In this document: in pieces, positions 9,986-19,150 of the stretch
Layout of the letters: each line of letters begins with the position of its first letter
Numbering within the stretch: the stretch's first letter is position 1
From: Perlabentimonas sp041656735
GTDB lineage: Bacteria > Bacteroidota > Bacteroidia > Bacteroidales > Tenuifilaceae
NCBI GenBank assembly: GCA_041656735.1
Contig: JBBACY010000005.1
Coordinates: forward strand, 48,638 to 112,637
Direction of reading: 5' to 3'
DNA length: 64,000 bases
The notes under the pieces: model-generated
Databases searched by the model: none
The model's input: only the letters and a program-made list of their open reading frames with translations
What the model was told of the DNA's origin: nothing
Program-made: the position numbers and the translations under genes

Positions 9986-11581
9986 ATGCGACGAGCCCTT
10001 GTCATACTCCTCTTTTTTACGCTAACCGTGCATACTATGCTAACGGCACAGGAAATATACCATCATGTTACCAATAGGGGCGTGTACGAGTTTATTGATG
10101 AGCTGGCAGCCTTGGGTTTGGTTGATGTTAATACTTCGGTTAAACCCTATTCGCGCAAGCGGATAAGCGTTATTTTAAGTGATGCTTTAGAGCAGGAGGG
10201 GCAGCTAAATAAGCGCCAGCAGGCAGAGCTAAAATTTTACCTAAAAGATTTTGGGAAAGAGCTTCACTCGGACCGTAATTTCGATAAACGATTCGATGTA
10301 CTTTACTATCGCGATAGCCTATTTGCGGCCACGTTAAATCCTACGCTTGGCGTAACCACACTAATGAACGATGGCGAAGTTGGTTATAGGCGTTGGATTG
10401 GTGCCGAGGCGTGGGGGTATATTGGTAAAAATTTTAGTATGTATGCCAGTCTACGCGATTATCACGAGAACCATAGGCTAGGATCTCGAGATTTTTTGAA
10501 TCAGTACCAGGGTGGAGGGTATAAAATAGACGGAACTGGTGGAGATTTTAGCGAGATGAGGGGCGGTATGAGTTGGGGGTGGAGCTGGGGAAATATCAGT
10601 CTGGTAAAAGACCATGTTGAGTGGGGTAGTGGCTACAACGGCACAAACATTTTATATAGTCGTGCGCCATCATTTGCCATGCTAAAAATGCAGCTTAAAC
10701 CCGTAAAATGGTTTGAACTTAACTATATGCATGGTTGGCTTGTTTCACAGGTTATCGACAGTAGCCGTTCGTACACCTATGCTGGTGTGCAGCGACACTC
10801 TTTTCATCCAATGTATATAGCGGCCAACCTGTTTACCTTTACCCCAATTAAAAGGCTAAATATTTCGCTTGGTAACTCTATTATTTACTCCGATATGGAT
10901 ATCCATCCGGCATACCTTACCCCCTTGTTTTTTTACAAGTCTGTTGACCATCACCTAAATGGTATGTCGAACTATACGGGGCAAAATTCACAAATGTTTT
11001 TCGATATCTCGTCGCGTTTAATAAAACACACCCATCTTTTTCTCACAGTTTTTATTGATGAAATAGGCCTTTCCAGAATGTTTGACCCCGAAAAGCACAG
11101 TAATTTTGTAAGTGTGAAGTTGGGCGGACAGGTTTCAAACTTCCCACTAAAAAATGTTACGTTAACCGCCGAGTATACACGAACGAACCCACAGGTTTAC
11201 GAGCATATTATTGAAACTACTGCTTTTAAAAGCAACCGTTATAGTTTGGGGCATTACCTTGGCGAGAATTCAAAGGAACTATTTTTATCGCTAACCTATA
11301 GGCCGTTTAAAAATGCCAAATTCGAAGTTGCATACACCCATGCGAAAAAGGGACCCGATACTAGCGAAGGGGATTCGAGGTGGGGACTGATTTTTATGGA
11401 ATGGGTTGATTGGGAAATGCAAAAGGTATCAACAACCTTTTCGATGCAGGTGCTGCACGATAGCTATTTTTATGTGGGGCTCGACTATGCAAACTATTCG
11501 GGAAATGTTTCAAAGTACACACCTCCGCTTCTTTTAAATAGCAACCTTACCTTTAAACTAGGAGGTTGTTATGGTTTCTGA
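9986..11581 (+). CDS. capsule assembly Wzi-family outer membrane protein
   Basis: A 531-residue protein with a signal peptide (about residues 1-21, ending TAQE) followed by an N-terminal domain with the pattern EFIDELAALGLV...RISVILSDAL and then many amphipathic strands that end in an outer-membrane-type C-terminus (LTFKLGGCYGF). The pattern matches the capsule assembly Wzi family, beta-barrels that anchor surface polysaccharide. The next gene, a sugar transferase, overlaps by 11 bp, which supports a role in surface glycan export. Confidence 0.8.
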   Translation: MRRALVILLFFTLTVHTMLTAQEIYHHVTNRGVYEFIDELAALGLVDVNTSVKPYSRKRISVILSDALEQEGQLNKRQQAELKFYLKDFGKELHSDRNFDKRFDVLYYRDSLFAATLNPTLGVTTLMNDGEVGYRRWIGAEAWGYIGKNFSMYASLRDYHENHRLGSRDFLNQYQGGGYKIDGTGGDFSEMRGGMSWGWSWGNISLVKDHVEWGSGYNGTNILYSRAPSFAMLKMQLKPVKWFELNYMHGWLVSQVIDSSRSYTYAGVQRHSFHPMYIAANLFTFTPIKRLNISLGNSIIYSDMDIHPAYLTPLFFYKSVDHHLNGMSNYTGQNSQMFFDISSRLIKHTHLFLTVFIDEIGLSRMFDPEKHSNFVSVKLGGQVSNFPLKNVTLTAEYTRTNPQVYEHIIETTAFKSNRYSLGHYLGENSKELFLSLTYRPFKNAKFEVAYTHAKKGPDTSEGDSRWGLIFMEWVDWEMQKVSTTFSMQVLHDSYFYVGLDYANYSGNVSKYTPPLLLNSNLTFKLGGCYGF

Positions 11582-12173
11582 GGAGATTAATAATGAGTTT
11601 ACTAGTCCTATGCTTGCCGTAAAGTATTTTCTCGATAAAATTTTAGCCATACTGCTTCTTATTTTGGTAACTCCATTCGCTGCTTTCATTACTCTGTGGA
11701 TATGGTTACTAATTAATGAAAATCCATTTTTTGTACAAATTCGAGTAGGTAAAAACGGCAAGGATTTTAGGATAATAAAGTTTAAAACAATACCCCAAAA
11801 ATTTCGCATAAAAGAGTTTAAATCCCTTAGTTTTTTTAGGCAAACGCATATCGACGAGTTACCCCAATTGCTAAATATACTAGCTGGCAGCATGTCGATA
11901 GTTGGCCCGCGCCCACACGTTCCTGAGCATGTTGTGCAGTATGAGCCGTGGCAGTGTGAAAGGCTAAGGGTTAGGCCAGGTATTACATGTACAAGGCAAC
12001 TTAGTACGCCTTTTAGAAAATTAACCTTTAACAAGCTAATAGAGTTGGATATACAGTATGTTGAGAATTGGAGCCTCTGGCTCGATACGAAAATTTTTTT
12101 CAAATCCATACCCTATGTTGGTACACAACTCTTTGGTGCGCTTCGAGGCCATAAGAATTCAGTAAAATTCTAG
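11571..12173 (+). CDS. sugar transferase (phosphoglycosyl transferase)
   Basis: A 200-residue bacterial sugar transferase, which moves a sugar phosphate onto undecaprenyl phosphate at the inner membrane to begin glycan synthesis. It shows the N-terminal membrane helix (about residues 22-45), IIKFKT, the catalytic Asp-Glu of HIDELPQLLNIL and the SIVGPRP motif. It lacks the large N-terminal domains of WcaJ-type enzymes, so it is the short PglC-like form. The ATG at 11571 overlaps the end of the Wzi-like gene and has an AGGAGG sequence about 7 bp upstream, unusual for this phylum and arguing for this start. Confidence 0.88.
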   Translation: MVSEEINNEFTSPMLAVKYFLDKILAILLLILVTPFAAFITLWIWLLINENPFFVQIRVGKNGKDFRIIKFKTIPQKFRIKEFKSLSFFRQTHIDELPQLLNILAGSMSIVGPRPHVPEHVVQYEPWQCERLRVRPGITCTRQLSTPFRKLTFNKLIELDIQYVENWSLWLDTKIFFKSIPYVGTQLFGALRGHKNSVKF

Positions 12174-12181
12174 GGAAAACT

Positions 12182-13093
12182 ATGAAAGTGAATAGTGTAA
12201 TTGAGTTAGTAGGCAACACACCCCATTTGCGGCTAGCAAATTTATTTCCTAATCATAATGTGTGGATAAAACTTGAGCAAACCAATCCGGGCGGTAGCAT
12301 TAAGGACAGGGTTGCTCTGGCAATGATTTATGATGCTGAGGCAAAAGGGTTATTGAAGCCGCAGGGTGTTATTATTGAGCCAACTTCGGGTAATACGGGC
12401 ATTGGACTAGCCTTAATAGGGGCATTACGAGGCTACAAGGTAGTTATTGTTATGCCCAATTCAATGTCGGTTGAGCGGCAACAAATACTAAAAGCATACG
12501 GAGCAACGGTTGTACTAACGCCCAGAGAGAGCGGAATGAAAGGGGCTATTGAGAAGGCTAAGGAAATTCAGCGTAACACGCCCAACTCGTTTCTTCCGTT
12601 GCAGTTTGAAAATATGGCCAACCCTAAGGCTCACGAAGACACAACGGCTGTTGAGATAATAGCAGATTTCCCCAATGGCATCGACTACCTTATTACGGGT
12701 GTTGGAACGGGAGGACACATTAGCGGCTTGGGGAAAGTTTTAAAACAAAAGTTTAGCAATCTGAAGGTAATTGCTGTTGAACCTAAAGAGTCGGCTGTGC
12801 TTTGTGGCGGGAGTGCAGCACCGCATTCGTTGCAAGGTATTGGGGCAGGTTTTGTGCCCAATACTCTTTGTCGTGAGGTAATTGACGAAATACTTGCGGT
12901 AAACGGTCCCGATGCTTACCGAATGACACGCCAATTGGCCGTAAAAGAGGGGGTTATGGCGGGTATTTCAACAGGAGCATCGTTAGTCGCTATTAGCCAT
13001 AAAATTAAATCATTACCACAGCATACCACGATTCTAACCCTTGCTTACGATACGGGCGACAGGTACCTTAGCGTTGAAGGTTTATGGGAGTAG
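12182..13093 (+). CDS. cysK: cysteine synthase (O-acetylserine sulfhydrylase)
   Basis: A 303-residue PLP enzyme that makes cysteine from O-acetylserine and sulfide. The PLP lysine is K41 in GGSIKDR, the substrate loop is TSGNTG, and the phosphate-binding loop is GTGGHISG. Length and motifs fit CysK/CysM; which of the two sub-types cannot be told with certainty from the sequence. The start 8 bp after the sugar transferase suggests shared transcription rather than shared function. Confidence 0.92.
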   Translation: MKVNSVIELVGNTPHLRLANLFPNHNVWIKLEQTNPGGSIKDRVALAMIYDAEAKGLLKPQGVIIEPTSGNTGIGLALIGALRGYKVVIVMPNSMSVERQQILKAYGATVVLTPRESGMKGAIEKAKEIQRNTPNSFLPLQFENMANPKAHEDTTAVEIIADFPNGIDYLITGVGTGGHISGLGKVLKQKFSNLKVIAVEPKESAVLCGGSAAPHSLQGIGAGFVPNTLCREVIDEILAVNGPDAYRMTRQLAVKEGVMAGISTGASLVAISHKIKSLPQHTTILTLAYDTGDRYLSVEGLWE

Positions 13094-13095
13094 GG

Positions 13096-13290
13096 ACAAG
13101 TTTGAAAGTTGAAAGTATTTAAAGTGACAAGGGAGTAAGTTGAAAGTGTGCGAAATCGAATTTTCCCTCGTCATTGCGAGGAGCGTTCTGTGCAACGAAG
13201 CAATCTGTACATTTATGCTCCGCACTCAACAGATTGGTGTTGCCGAGTTCCGTATCGCTTCGGTTGCTTCTGAAACTCACATAAAGACAT
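13096..13290. repeat. dispersed intergenic repeats downstream of cysK
   Basis: About 13096-13150 holds a stretch rich in TTGAAAGT and TTTAAAGTGACAAG whose reverse complement recurs at 26655-26730 and 30056-30080 in this window. It is followed by a REP-like unit (13166-13210, CGTCATTGCGAGGAGCG ... CGAAGCAATCT), a widespread bacterial intergenic sequence. A small open frame over it (13119-13349, minus) is a product of the repeat. Confidence 0.6.
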
Positions 13291-13299
13291 AACTTTTTT

Positions 13300-13914
13300 C
13301 TATAAATGATACCTAAAGTAGAATTGCAGCACGTTATTAAACTGGCCACGGTTTAAGCGGTATGATATATTCCCTCGATGCGGCCTAACCGGAAAGGTTG
13401 AGTATGAAAAGCTAGCACAAAAACTAAACCGACTATTAATTAAGTATTCAATACCCGCCAATGCCGAAACTTCAAGTTTCCGGAACATGGCGATATCCTC
13501 TTCGGGGAACAACCCAGCCATATCGCTTTCAGTAGCTTTCCAAAGGAAACCAAAACCTATGCCAGCAAACGGCACAAGTTTTTCATTGAATTGATATTCA
13601 AGCAAAAAAGGCATTTCAATATAGTTAAGCCTGAGGTTGTAAAAATCAATAACATTTCCCACATCATCTCTTATTCGCTTACGGCTTCCTTTTTGTAAAA
13701 ACTTCAGTTCAGTTCGTATGCTATAAGTATTTGTAAGAGGTTTGCTTACCCAAACACCAGCGTTTAGCCCGGCCTGTTTATACCCGCCGTACCCATCGCC
13801 ATCAACCTGTGTGGCCGATATTCCAGCAAGCAACCCGCCCTTAAAACCCTGTGCGTTTATTGAGCCCGTAATGTATAGTAGAAGAAAACTTAGTAGTAGA
13901 ATCAGTTTGCGCAT
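13300..13914 (-). CDS. outer membrane beta-barrel protein, PorT-like
   Basis: A 204-residue protein with a signal peptide (about residues 1-21, TGSINAQ), then GFKGGLLAGISATQVDGDG, the typical opening of the small Bacteroidota beta-barrel family (outer membrane protein beta-barrel domain 2), and alternating strands ending in FYFRYHL. It is probably an outer membrane protein of unknown cargo; homology to T9SS PorT is only at the level of the fold family. It lies 15 bp from the end of the sirtuin gene region on the same strand. Confidence 0.75.
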   Translation of the reverse strand: MRKLILLLSFLLLYITGSINAQGFKGGLLAGISATQVDGDGYGGYKQAGLNAGVWVSKPLTNTYSIRTELKFLQKGSRKRIRDDVGNVIDFYNLRLNYIEMPFLLEYQFNEKLVPFAGIGFGFLWKATESDMAGLFPEEDIAMFRKLEVSALAGIEYLINSRFSFCASFSYSTFPVRPHRGNISYRLNRGQFNNVLQFYFRYHL

Positions 13915-13929
13915 GGTGGCAATGTATGT

Positions 13930-14616
13930 TTACTTCTTTTTAATTAGCTCAAACATTTTTGGCACACCCGTTGATGCTGGTTCATTGATAAAGGTTACAT
14001 TATGACCAGTATGGACCGAAACGGGTTTAGGGTCAATTACATAAACAGGCGAACTTTTTGGAACGTAGCTCAGCAAACCTGCTGCAGGGTAAACGTTAAG
14101 TGATGTTCCTACCACGGCAAAAATATCGGCCTGTGCTGCTATTTCGGCTGCTTCGGGAATTTTTGGAACTGGCTCACCAAACCACACAATATGCGGGCGG
14201 AGCTGGAATCCTTTTTCACACACATCACCCATCTTAATGTCCTTGTTTCCAATTTCGTAAATCCTATCTGGGTTTTGCACCGATTGCGCCTTGGTAAGCT
14301 CGCCATGCAGATGAATAATTTTAGTGCTACCTGCCCGCTCGTGAAGGTTGTCAATGTTTTGGGTAATAATACGAACATCAAAATCTGTTTCGGCTTCTGC
14401 TAGGGTGGTATGTCCAATGTTTGGTTTTACAGTGTAAAGTTCCTTTCTGCGTTCATTATAGAACCGTTGAACCAGCTCTGGGTCTTTTTCCCACGCCTCG
14501 GGGCTGGCTACTTCCATTACTTCATACTCTTCCCATAGTCCGCCTGTATCGCGAAACGTTTTTATACCACTCTCGGCAGATACACCTGCGCCAGTAAGTA
14601 CTACCAGTTTTTTCAT
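13930..14616 (-). CDS. NAD-dependent protein deacylase, Sir2 family
   Basis: A sirtuin that removes acyl groups from lysines using NAD. The start chosen is the ATG at 14616 (MKKLVVLTGAG); a longer frame from 14664 adds 16 unlikely residues. Visible motifs are GAGVSAESGIKTFRD, TQNIDNLHERAG and catalytic His104 in HLHGE. Tyr54 and Arg57 (FYNERR) give the YxxR pair found in desuccinylase-type sirtuins. The usual four zinc-binding cysteines are missing: the zinc-module region contains one Cys (MGDVCEKG). Total length is 228 residues. Confidence 0.9.
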   Translation of the reverse strand: MKKLVVLTGAGVSAESGIKTFRDTGGLWEEYEVMEVASPEAWEKDPELVQRFYNERRKELYTVKPNIGHTTLAEAETDFDVRIITQNIDNLHERAGSTKIIHLHGELTKAQSVQNPDRIYEIGNKDIKMGDVCEKGFQLRPHIVWFGEPVPKIPEAAEIAAQADIFAVVGTSLNVYPAAGLLSYVPKSSPVYVIDPKPVSVHTGHNVTFINEPASTGVPKMFELIKKK

Positions 14617-14709
14617 TTTTAGTTTATTTTTGATAAATATACCGAAAATTTCAAAGAAAGCCAACTAAAATAATTTCAAAAACTGGCAGTATTTGGTTTC
14701 AATACAGCG

Positions 14710-15882
14710 TTATAGTTCAAACTTGTGTAGCATAGCAAAGCTTTTAGCGTAATCCAGCTCAAGCGCTAAAACTTTATCGGTTATAGCATATAAAAAGGTT
14801 ACCTCGTTAAAAAATTCGATGGTTGAAACCTGTCCTACCTCAAGGGCCTTTTGTAACAAGTGCAGGTTATTAAACCCTTTAATAGCTTCTTGTAGATCGG
14901 TAAGCTGCGATTTTAGGCTAAGGGTTTCAAGGTAATTCTCTTCAAATTCCATCTCTAGCATTAACCTCTGGCTCTGCTCTTGGGTTTGGGTTGCGCTAAG
15001 GTTCATTGTTGCTGCTCTTCGTGCTCCAGAGTTACCCCATAGCGGTATTGAGATACCCGCTCTAAATCCCCTAAAATGCTCGGCATCGGTTTGCTCTGAT
15101 TCATAGCTAACGTTTAGGTTTGGTAACCCTTGGTGTTTGACTAACTTTTGGTTTTGCATTGCAACCTCCACTGTTTGCTCAAGCGATGTATAGCGCGGGT
15201 CGTTCTGTTTAAATCTGTTTAGTATAGTGTCCTTTTGTTCTAAAGGATTGTCTAAAAAAATTGCTTCGGATATAGGCAATTCGTTCCCGCCGTTTAGCAT
15301 TTCCAGTTTGCTGCTCAGTAAATTAACCTTTGCCTCGTAATGCTTAACATTCTGCACCTCCTCAACTAGCTTTAGTTTTGCCTTGTTAATATCTAAACTT
15401 GTTGCGTTGCCTGCATCAACCTTCTTTTCAATAATTGATAGCATTTTCTGAGCAAAGGTTTTTCGGTTTTGTAGCTCCCTTAAAACCTGCATAGTATGAA
15501 CAAGCTCAATGATGGTAACTTTTGCGCTAAGTAATTCATCTTGTCTAGCTGCGTTAAAGCTTGCATCGGCAAGTACATCCGATGTTTTTGCCAGCTGGTT
15601 ACGCAATGAGTAAACCGTTGGAAATTCAAAACTTTGAGAAACTCCCCAAGCGTATTTTATCCCCGTTCCGTCGACGGCAGGAAACCGACCGCCCTCAACG
15701 TTCGGATTGGGCGGTGTACTATTGGTACGTAGACTCGCTTTTATGTTGTTGGCTTGCGCTTGTAACGCTTTTATGGTTGGGTTGTTTGCCTCAATTTGCT
15801 TTAGCGCATCGTTCATGCCCATTTGAGCAAACGATGCGGTAGATATTAGCAGAAGCATTAAAAATGATATTATTCTGTTCAT
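14710..15882 (-). CDS. TolC-like outer membrane efflux protein (CusC/CzcC type)
   Basis: A ~390-residue outer membrane factor. The start is taken at 15882 (MNRIISFLMLLLISTASFAQ), which gives a clean signal peptide; an upstream in-frame ATG at 15942 adds 20 residues and is less likely. The long helical segments with heptad-like repeats fit the TolC coiled-coil tunnel. It is followed upstream on the same strand by the CusA-like pump and the adaptor, so the three would form a tripartite heavy-metal exporter. Confidence 0.85.
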   Translation of the reverse strand: MNRIISFLMLLLISTASFAQMGMNDALKQIEANNPTIKALQAQANNIKASLRTNSTPPNPNVEGGRFPAVDGTGIKYAWGVSQSFEFPTVYSLRNQLAKTSDVLADASFNAARQDELLSAKVTIIELVHTMQVLRELQNRKTFAQKMLSIIEKKVDAGNATSLDINKAKLKLVEEVQNVKHYEAKVNLLSSKLEMLNGGNELPISEAIFLDNPLEQKDTILNRFKQNDPRYTSLEQTVEVAMQNQKLVKHQGLPNLNVSYESEQTDAEHFRGFRAGISIPLWGNSGARRAATMNLSATQTQEQSQRLMLEMEFEENYLETLSLKSQLTDLQEAIKGFNNLHLLQKALEVGQVSTIEFFNEVTFLYAITDKVLALELDYAKSFAMLHKFEL

Positions 15883-15949
15883 GACAATTTTTATTGTTAA
15901 GAGTTTATCTAACAGCAATTTAACAGTGCTGATATATACCAATCTTTTG

Positions 15950-18900
15950 TTACTCTAGTAAAGGTTGGTTTGTTTCATCATTCTTTTTATTCTTTCTCTG
16001 CTCATAAACCATATAAATTGCAGGAACTACAAACATATTAAGAAGTATGGAGCTAAGCAGTCCGCCCAGAATTACTACGGCCATAGGGCTTTGTATTTCG
16101 TTGCCAGGTTTATCGGCTGCCAAGGTAAGTGGCACTAATGCTAAGGCTGTGGTAAGGGCAGTCATAGCAATGGGCATTAGCCTGTCGCGTGAACCTTCAA
16201 TAATTCTATCAATTAATGATAATCCTTCGGTTTTAAGTGCCTCATAGCGTGATATAAGCAGAATCCCGTTTCGTGTTGCAATGCCGAATAGGGTAATGAA
16301 CCCAATTATGGCAGGGATACTGAGCATACCCGACGAAAGCGCAATGGCCCCCACGCCGCCAATTAGTGCTAGAGGTAAATTTGCCAGCACTATGGATGAT
16401 AAAACTGGCTCCCTGAGCTCATGGTATAGCAGCAGGAATATGGCGGCTATTGATAGAATTGATGCCAGCAGAAGTCGTTTTGAGGCCTGTGCCTCACTCT
16501 CGAATTGTCCACCGTATTCAACTCGGTACCCCTCGGGAAGCAAAATTTCTGAGGCAATAATTTCCTTTATATCGTTAACCACGCTAAGCTGGTCGCGATT
16601 GGCAACGTTAATATTTATGGCAATTTTTCGTTGAACGTTTTCACGGTTAATGGTATTAGGCCCCGATGTGCTAACTATATCGGTTACAAACCCCAAAGGG
16701 ATTTTTCTCCCAAGTTCAGCATCGATAGGTGCTTCGTTAATACTTTCGATGGAATTTCGAAATTCGTTATCGAAACGCAGCACCATTGGGAAGCTTCTAT
16801 CTGCCTCAAAAACATCAGAAACCTTAGTTCCACTGAAGGCCGTTTCCACAAACTCATTTAGTTCGTTGGTTTTAATACCATACTGGGCAAGCATTTTTCG
16901 GCGTGGTTCAATTCGCAGTTGAGGTATTTCAACCTGCTGTTCAATAGCCAAATCGCCTATTCCTTTAACACCTTTTATGGCTTCGCTTATTTCGGTAGAG
17001 AGGCCATACATTTTGTTTAAATCGTACCCAAATACTTTTATTGCAATGTTGGCCATATGGCCAGAGAGCATAGCGTCAATACGATGACTAATGGGCTGCC
17101 CTACTTCAAGTACAATGCCCTCAATACCATTGAGTTTAGTTCTAACATCGCTTAAAAAATCCCACCTGCTTCGGTCTATCAGCTTGTAGGGAGCATCAAT
17201 TTCTGATTGATTTACATCAAATGTATGTTCCGAGAGTTCGGCCCGCCCAGTTCGTCGCGCTACCGAAGTTATTTCGGGTATTGATAGTAGAATTTCTTCT
17301 GCTTGCTGCCCAATTTGATTTGATATTTCTGACGAAACTCCTGGCTTTGTGGCAACATTAATGGTTAATGAGCCCTCGTTAAACGGTGGTAAAAAACTTC
17401 GACCTAGCATGGCAATAACCACAACTGAGGCAACGAACAGAACCACAGCGCTACCAATAATCAGCTTTTTGTGGTGCAGAGCCTTGCTAAGCAGCTTGGC
17501 GTATGCGCTCGTAAGTTTCCTTTCAACCCAGCTTACCTTGTTGTTACGTTCTAGCTGTTTTTTGCTGGTAAGCATATAGCTGCACATAACTGGAGTAAGG
17601 CTCAGCGCCACAAGCGTTGAGGCAAAAAGCGAAACAATAAATGATATTCCCAGCGGCCGCAGCATTAGCCCTTCCATTCCGCTAAGGAAGAAGAGGGGAA
17701 TAAACGCCACAACAATTATTAGCGTTGCGTTAAATATCGACGAGCGTATCTCAACCGATGCATCGTAAACAACTTGTAGGGTAGGCTTCTGTTCATTCTT
17801 AGGTAGAATAGAATTTTGTCTAAGCCGTTTATACACATTTTCCACATCAATAATGGCATCGTCAACTAGTGAGCCGATGGCAATCGCCATTCCGCCAAGG
17901 CTCATAGTGTTAATGGTTAGCCCCATCCATTTTAGTGCAATAAGGGTGGTAACGATTGATATGGGGATGGCAACCACCGAAATGATGGTAGTGCGAAAAT
18001 TCATAAGAAAGATGAGCAGCACAACCACAATAAGTATTGCCCCCTCAATTAACGCTTTTTTTACGTTTCCTATGGATGTTTTTATAAAGGTAGCCTGCTC
18101 AAAAATATCGGTGTGAATTTGCACATCGTTAGGCAACGTTTTTTGCACATCGGCAAGGGCTTCCTTTATTTTTTCGGTTAAAAGCAATGTATTTACATTT
18201 GGCTGTTTTGTAATGGTAACTATTACAGCCTTCTCGGCGCGATACGAGCCATCGCCCTCTTTGGGTGCGGGCCCAATGGCAACGTTTGCCACATCGGCAA
18301 TGGTTATGGGGTAGCCGTTTGAGGTTTTGATTACGGTGCTTCCAATCTCGCTAAGGTTATTGGTACGCGATTGCCCTACAATGGGGTACTTATTGCCGTA
18401 CTGCTCAATAAAACCGCCCGAAACGTTTATGTTTAACTGGGTGCAAGCGTTATGAAGTTCGTGAAGCGAAACGTTATAATGTTTTAATTTTAGCGGATTG
18501 GCTAGTATTTGGTACTCCTTTTCTTCCCCACCAATGTACGATACCTCGGCAACGCCACCTATCGACAGAAGTAACGGACGAATTGTCCACGAGGCAATGG
18601 TATGTAAATCAAGGGGCGAAGTGTTTTCCGAGGTAAGGGCAAAAATCATAATTTCGCCCATAATACTCGATTGTGGCATTAGCATTGGCCTATTCGCGTT
18701 TTGAGGAAGCTCATCGGCAACAAACATAAGTCGCTCGCTCACAATTTGGCGGGCATTGTATATATCGGTTTCCCAATCGAACTCAACCCAAACGGTCGAA
18801 AGTCCCATAGCTGAGGCTGAGCGTACGCGCCTAATACCAGTTGCTCCATTTACCGATGTTTCAATGGGGAAGGTTACCATCTTCTCTACCTCCTCGGGCG

Positions 18901-19069
18901 CCATTCCGGGTGCAGGGGTCATAATTACAACGGTGGGTGCGTTTAAATCTGGGAACACATCTACCTCGGTTGTTGTGGTCATCCAGATACCACCAACAAG
19001 CAGTATAAGTCCAAGCATTAAAACTAGGAGGCGACTGCTAAGTGAGTATGAAATTATTTTATTCAGCAT
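15950..19069 (-). CDS. heavy-metal efflux RND pump, CusA/CzcA family
   Basis: A 1039-residue inner membrane proton-driven pump. The first helix is followed by TTEVDVFPDLNAPTVVI and APGMAPEEVEKMVTFPIE, signatures of the heavy-metal RND class. The proton relay motif GGMAIAIGSLVDDAIIDVEN in the fourth helix region matches the CusA/CzcA form. Twelve membrane segments in two sets are visible around large periplasmic loops. The metal cannot be assigned from the sequence alone. It lies 7 bp from the TolC frame and 81 bp from the adaptor. Confidence 0.92.
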   Translation of the reverse strand: MLNKIISYSLSSRLLVLMLGLILLVGGIWMTTTTEVDVFPDLNAPTVVIMTPAPGMAPEEVEKMVTFPIETSVNGATGIRRVRSASAMGLSTVWVEFDWETDIYNARQIVSERLMFVADELPQNANRPMLMPQSSIMGEIMIFALTSENTSPLDLHTIASWTIRPLLLSIGGVAEVSYIGGEEKEYQILANPLKLKHYNVSLHELHNACTQLNINVSGGFIEQYGNKYPIVGQSRTNNLSEIGSTVIKTSNGYPITIADVANVAIGPAPKEGDGSYRAEKAVIVTITKQPNVNTLLLTEKIKEALADVQKTLPNDVQIHTDIFEQATFIKTSIGNVKKALIEGAILIVVVLLIFLMNFRTTIISVVAIPISIVTTLIALKWMGLTINTMSLGGMAIAIGSLVDDAIIDVENVYKRLRQNSILPKNEQKPTLQVVYDASVEIRSSIFNATLIIVVAFIPLFFLSGMEGLMLRPLGISFIVSLFASTLVALSLTPVMCSYMLTSKKQLERNNKVSWVERKLTSAYAKLLSKALHHKKLIIGSAVVLFVASVVVIAMLGRSFLPPFNEGSLTINVATKPGVSSEISNQIGQQAEEILLSIPEITSVARRTGRAELSEHTFDVNQSEIDAPYKLIDRSRWDFLSDVRTKLNGIEGIVLEVGQPISHRIDAMLSGHMANIAIKVFGYDLNKMYGLSTEISEAIKGVKGIGDLAIEQQVEIPQLRIEPRRKMLAQYGIKTNELNEFVETAFSGTKVSDVFEADRSFPMVLRFDNEFRNSIESINEAPIDAELGRKIPLGFVTDIVSTSGPNTINRENVQRKIAININVANRDQLSVVNDIKEIIASEILLPEGYRVEYGGQFESEAQASKRLLLASILSIAAIFLLLYHELREPVLSSIVLANLPLALIGGVGAIALSSGMLSIPAIIGFITLFGIATRNGILLISRYEALKTEGLSLIDRIIEGSRDRLMPIAMTALTTALALVPLTLAADKPGNEIQSPMAVVILGGLLSSILLNMFVVPAIYMVYEQRKNKKNDETNQPLLE

Positions 19070-19150
19070 TTTTCGGCTTATCTGTTGAAGGTTATAGGTT
19101 GTTTTGCAACCTGAATCATGTTACTTAACTCTTTGCTCATTAGCGTAATA

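Noticed and set aside
11558..12109. 183-residue minus-strand frame
   Set aside because: It lies entirely over the sugar transferase gene, whose motifs are clear on the plus strand.
13119..13349. 76-residue frame on the minus strand next to the beta-barrel gene
   Set aside because: It spans the intergenic repeat and the 3' end of the beta-barrel gene in another frame, and has no domain-like features.
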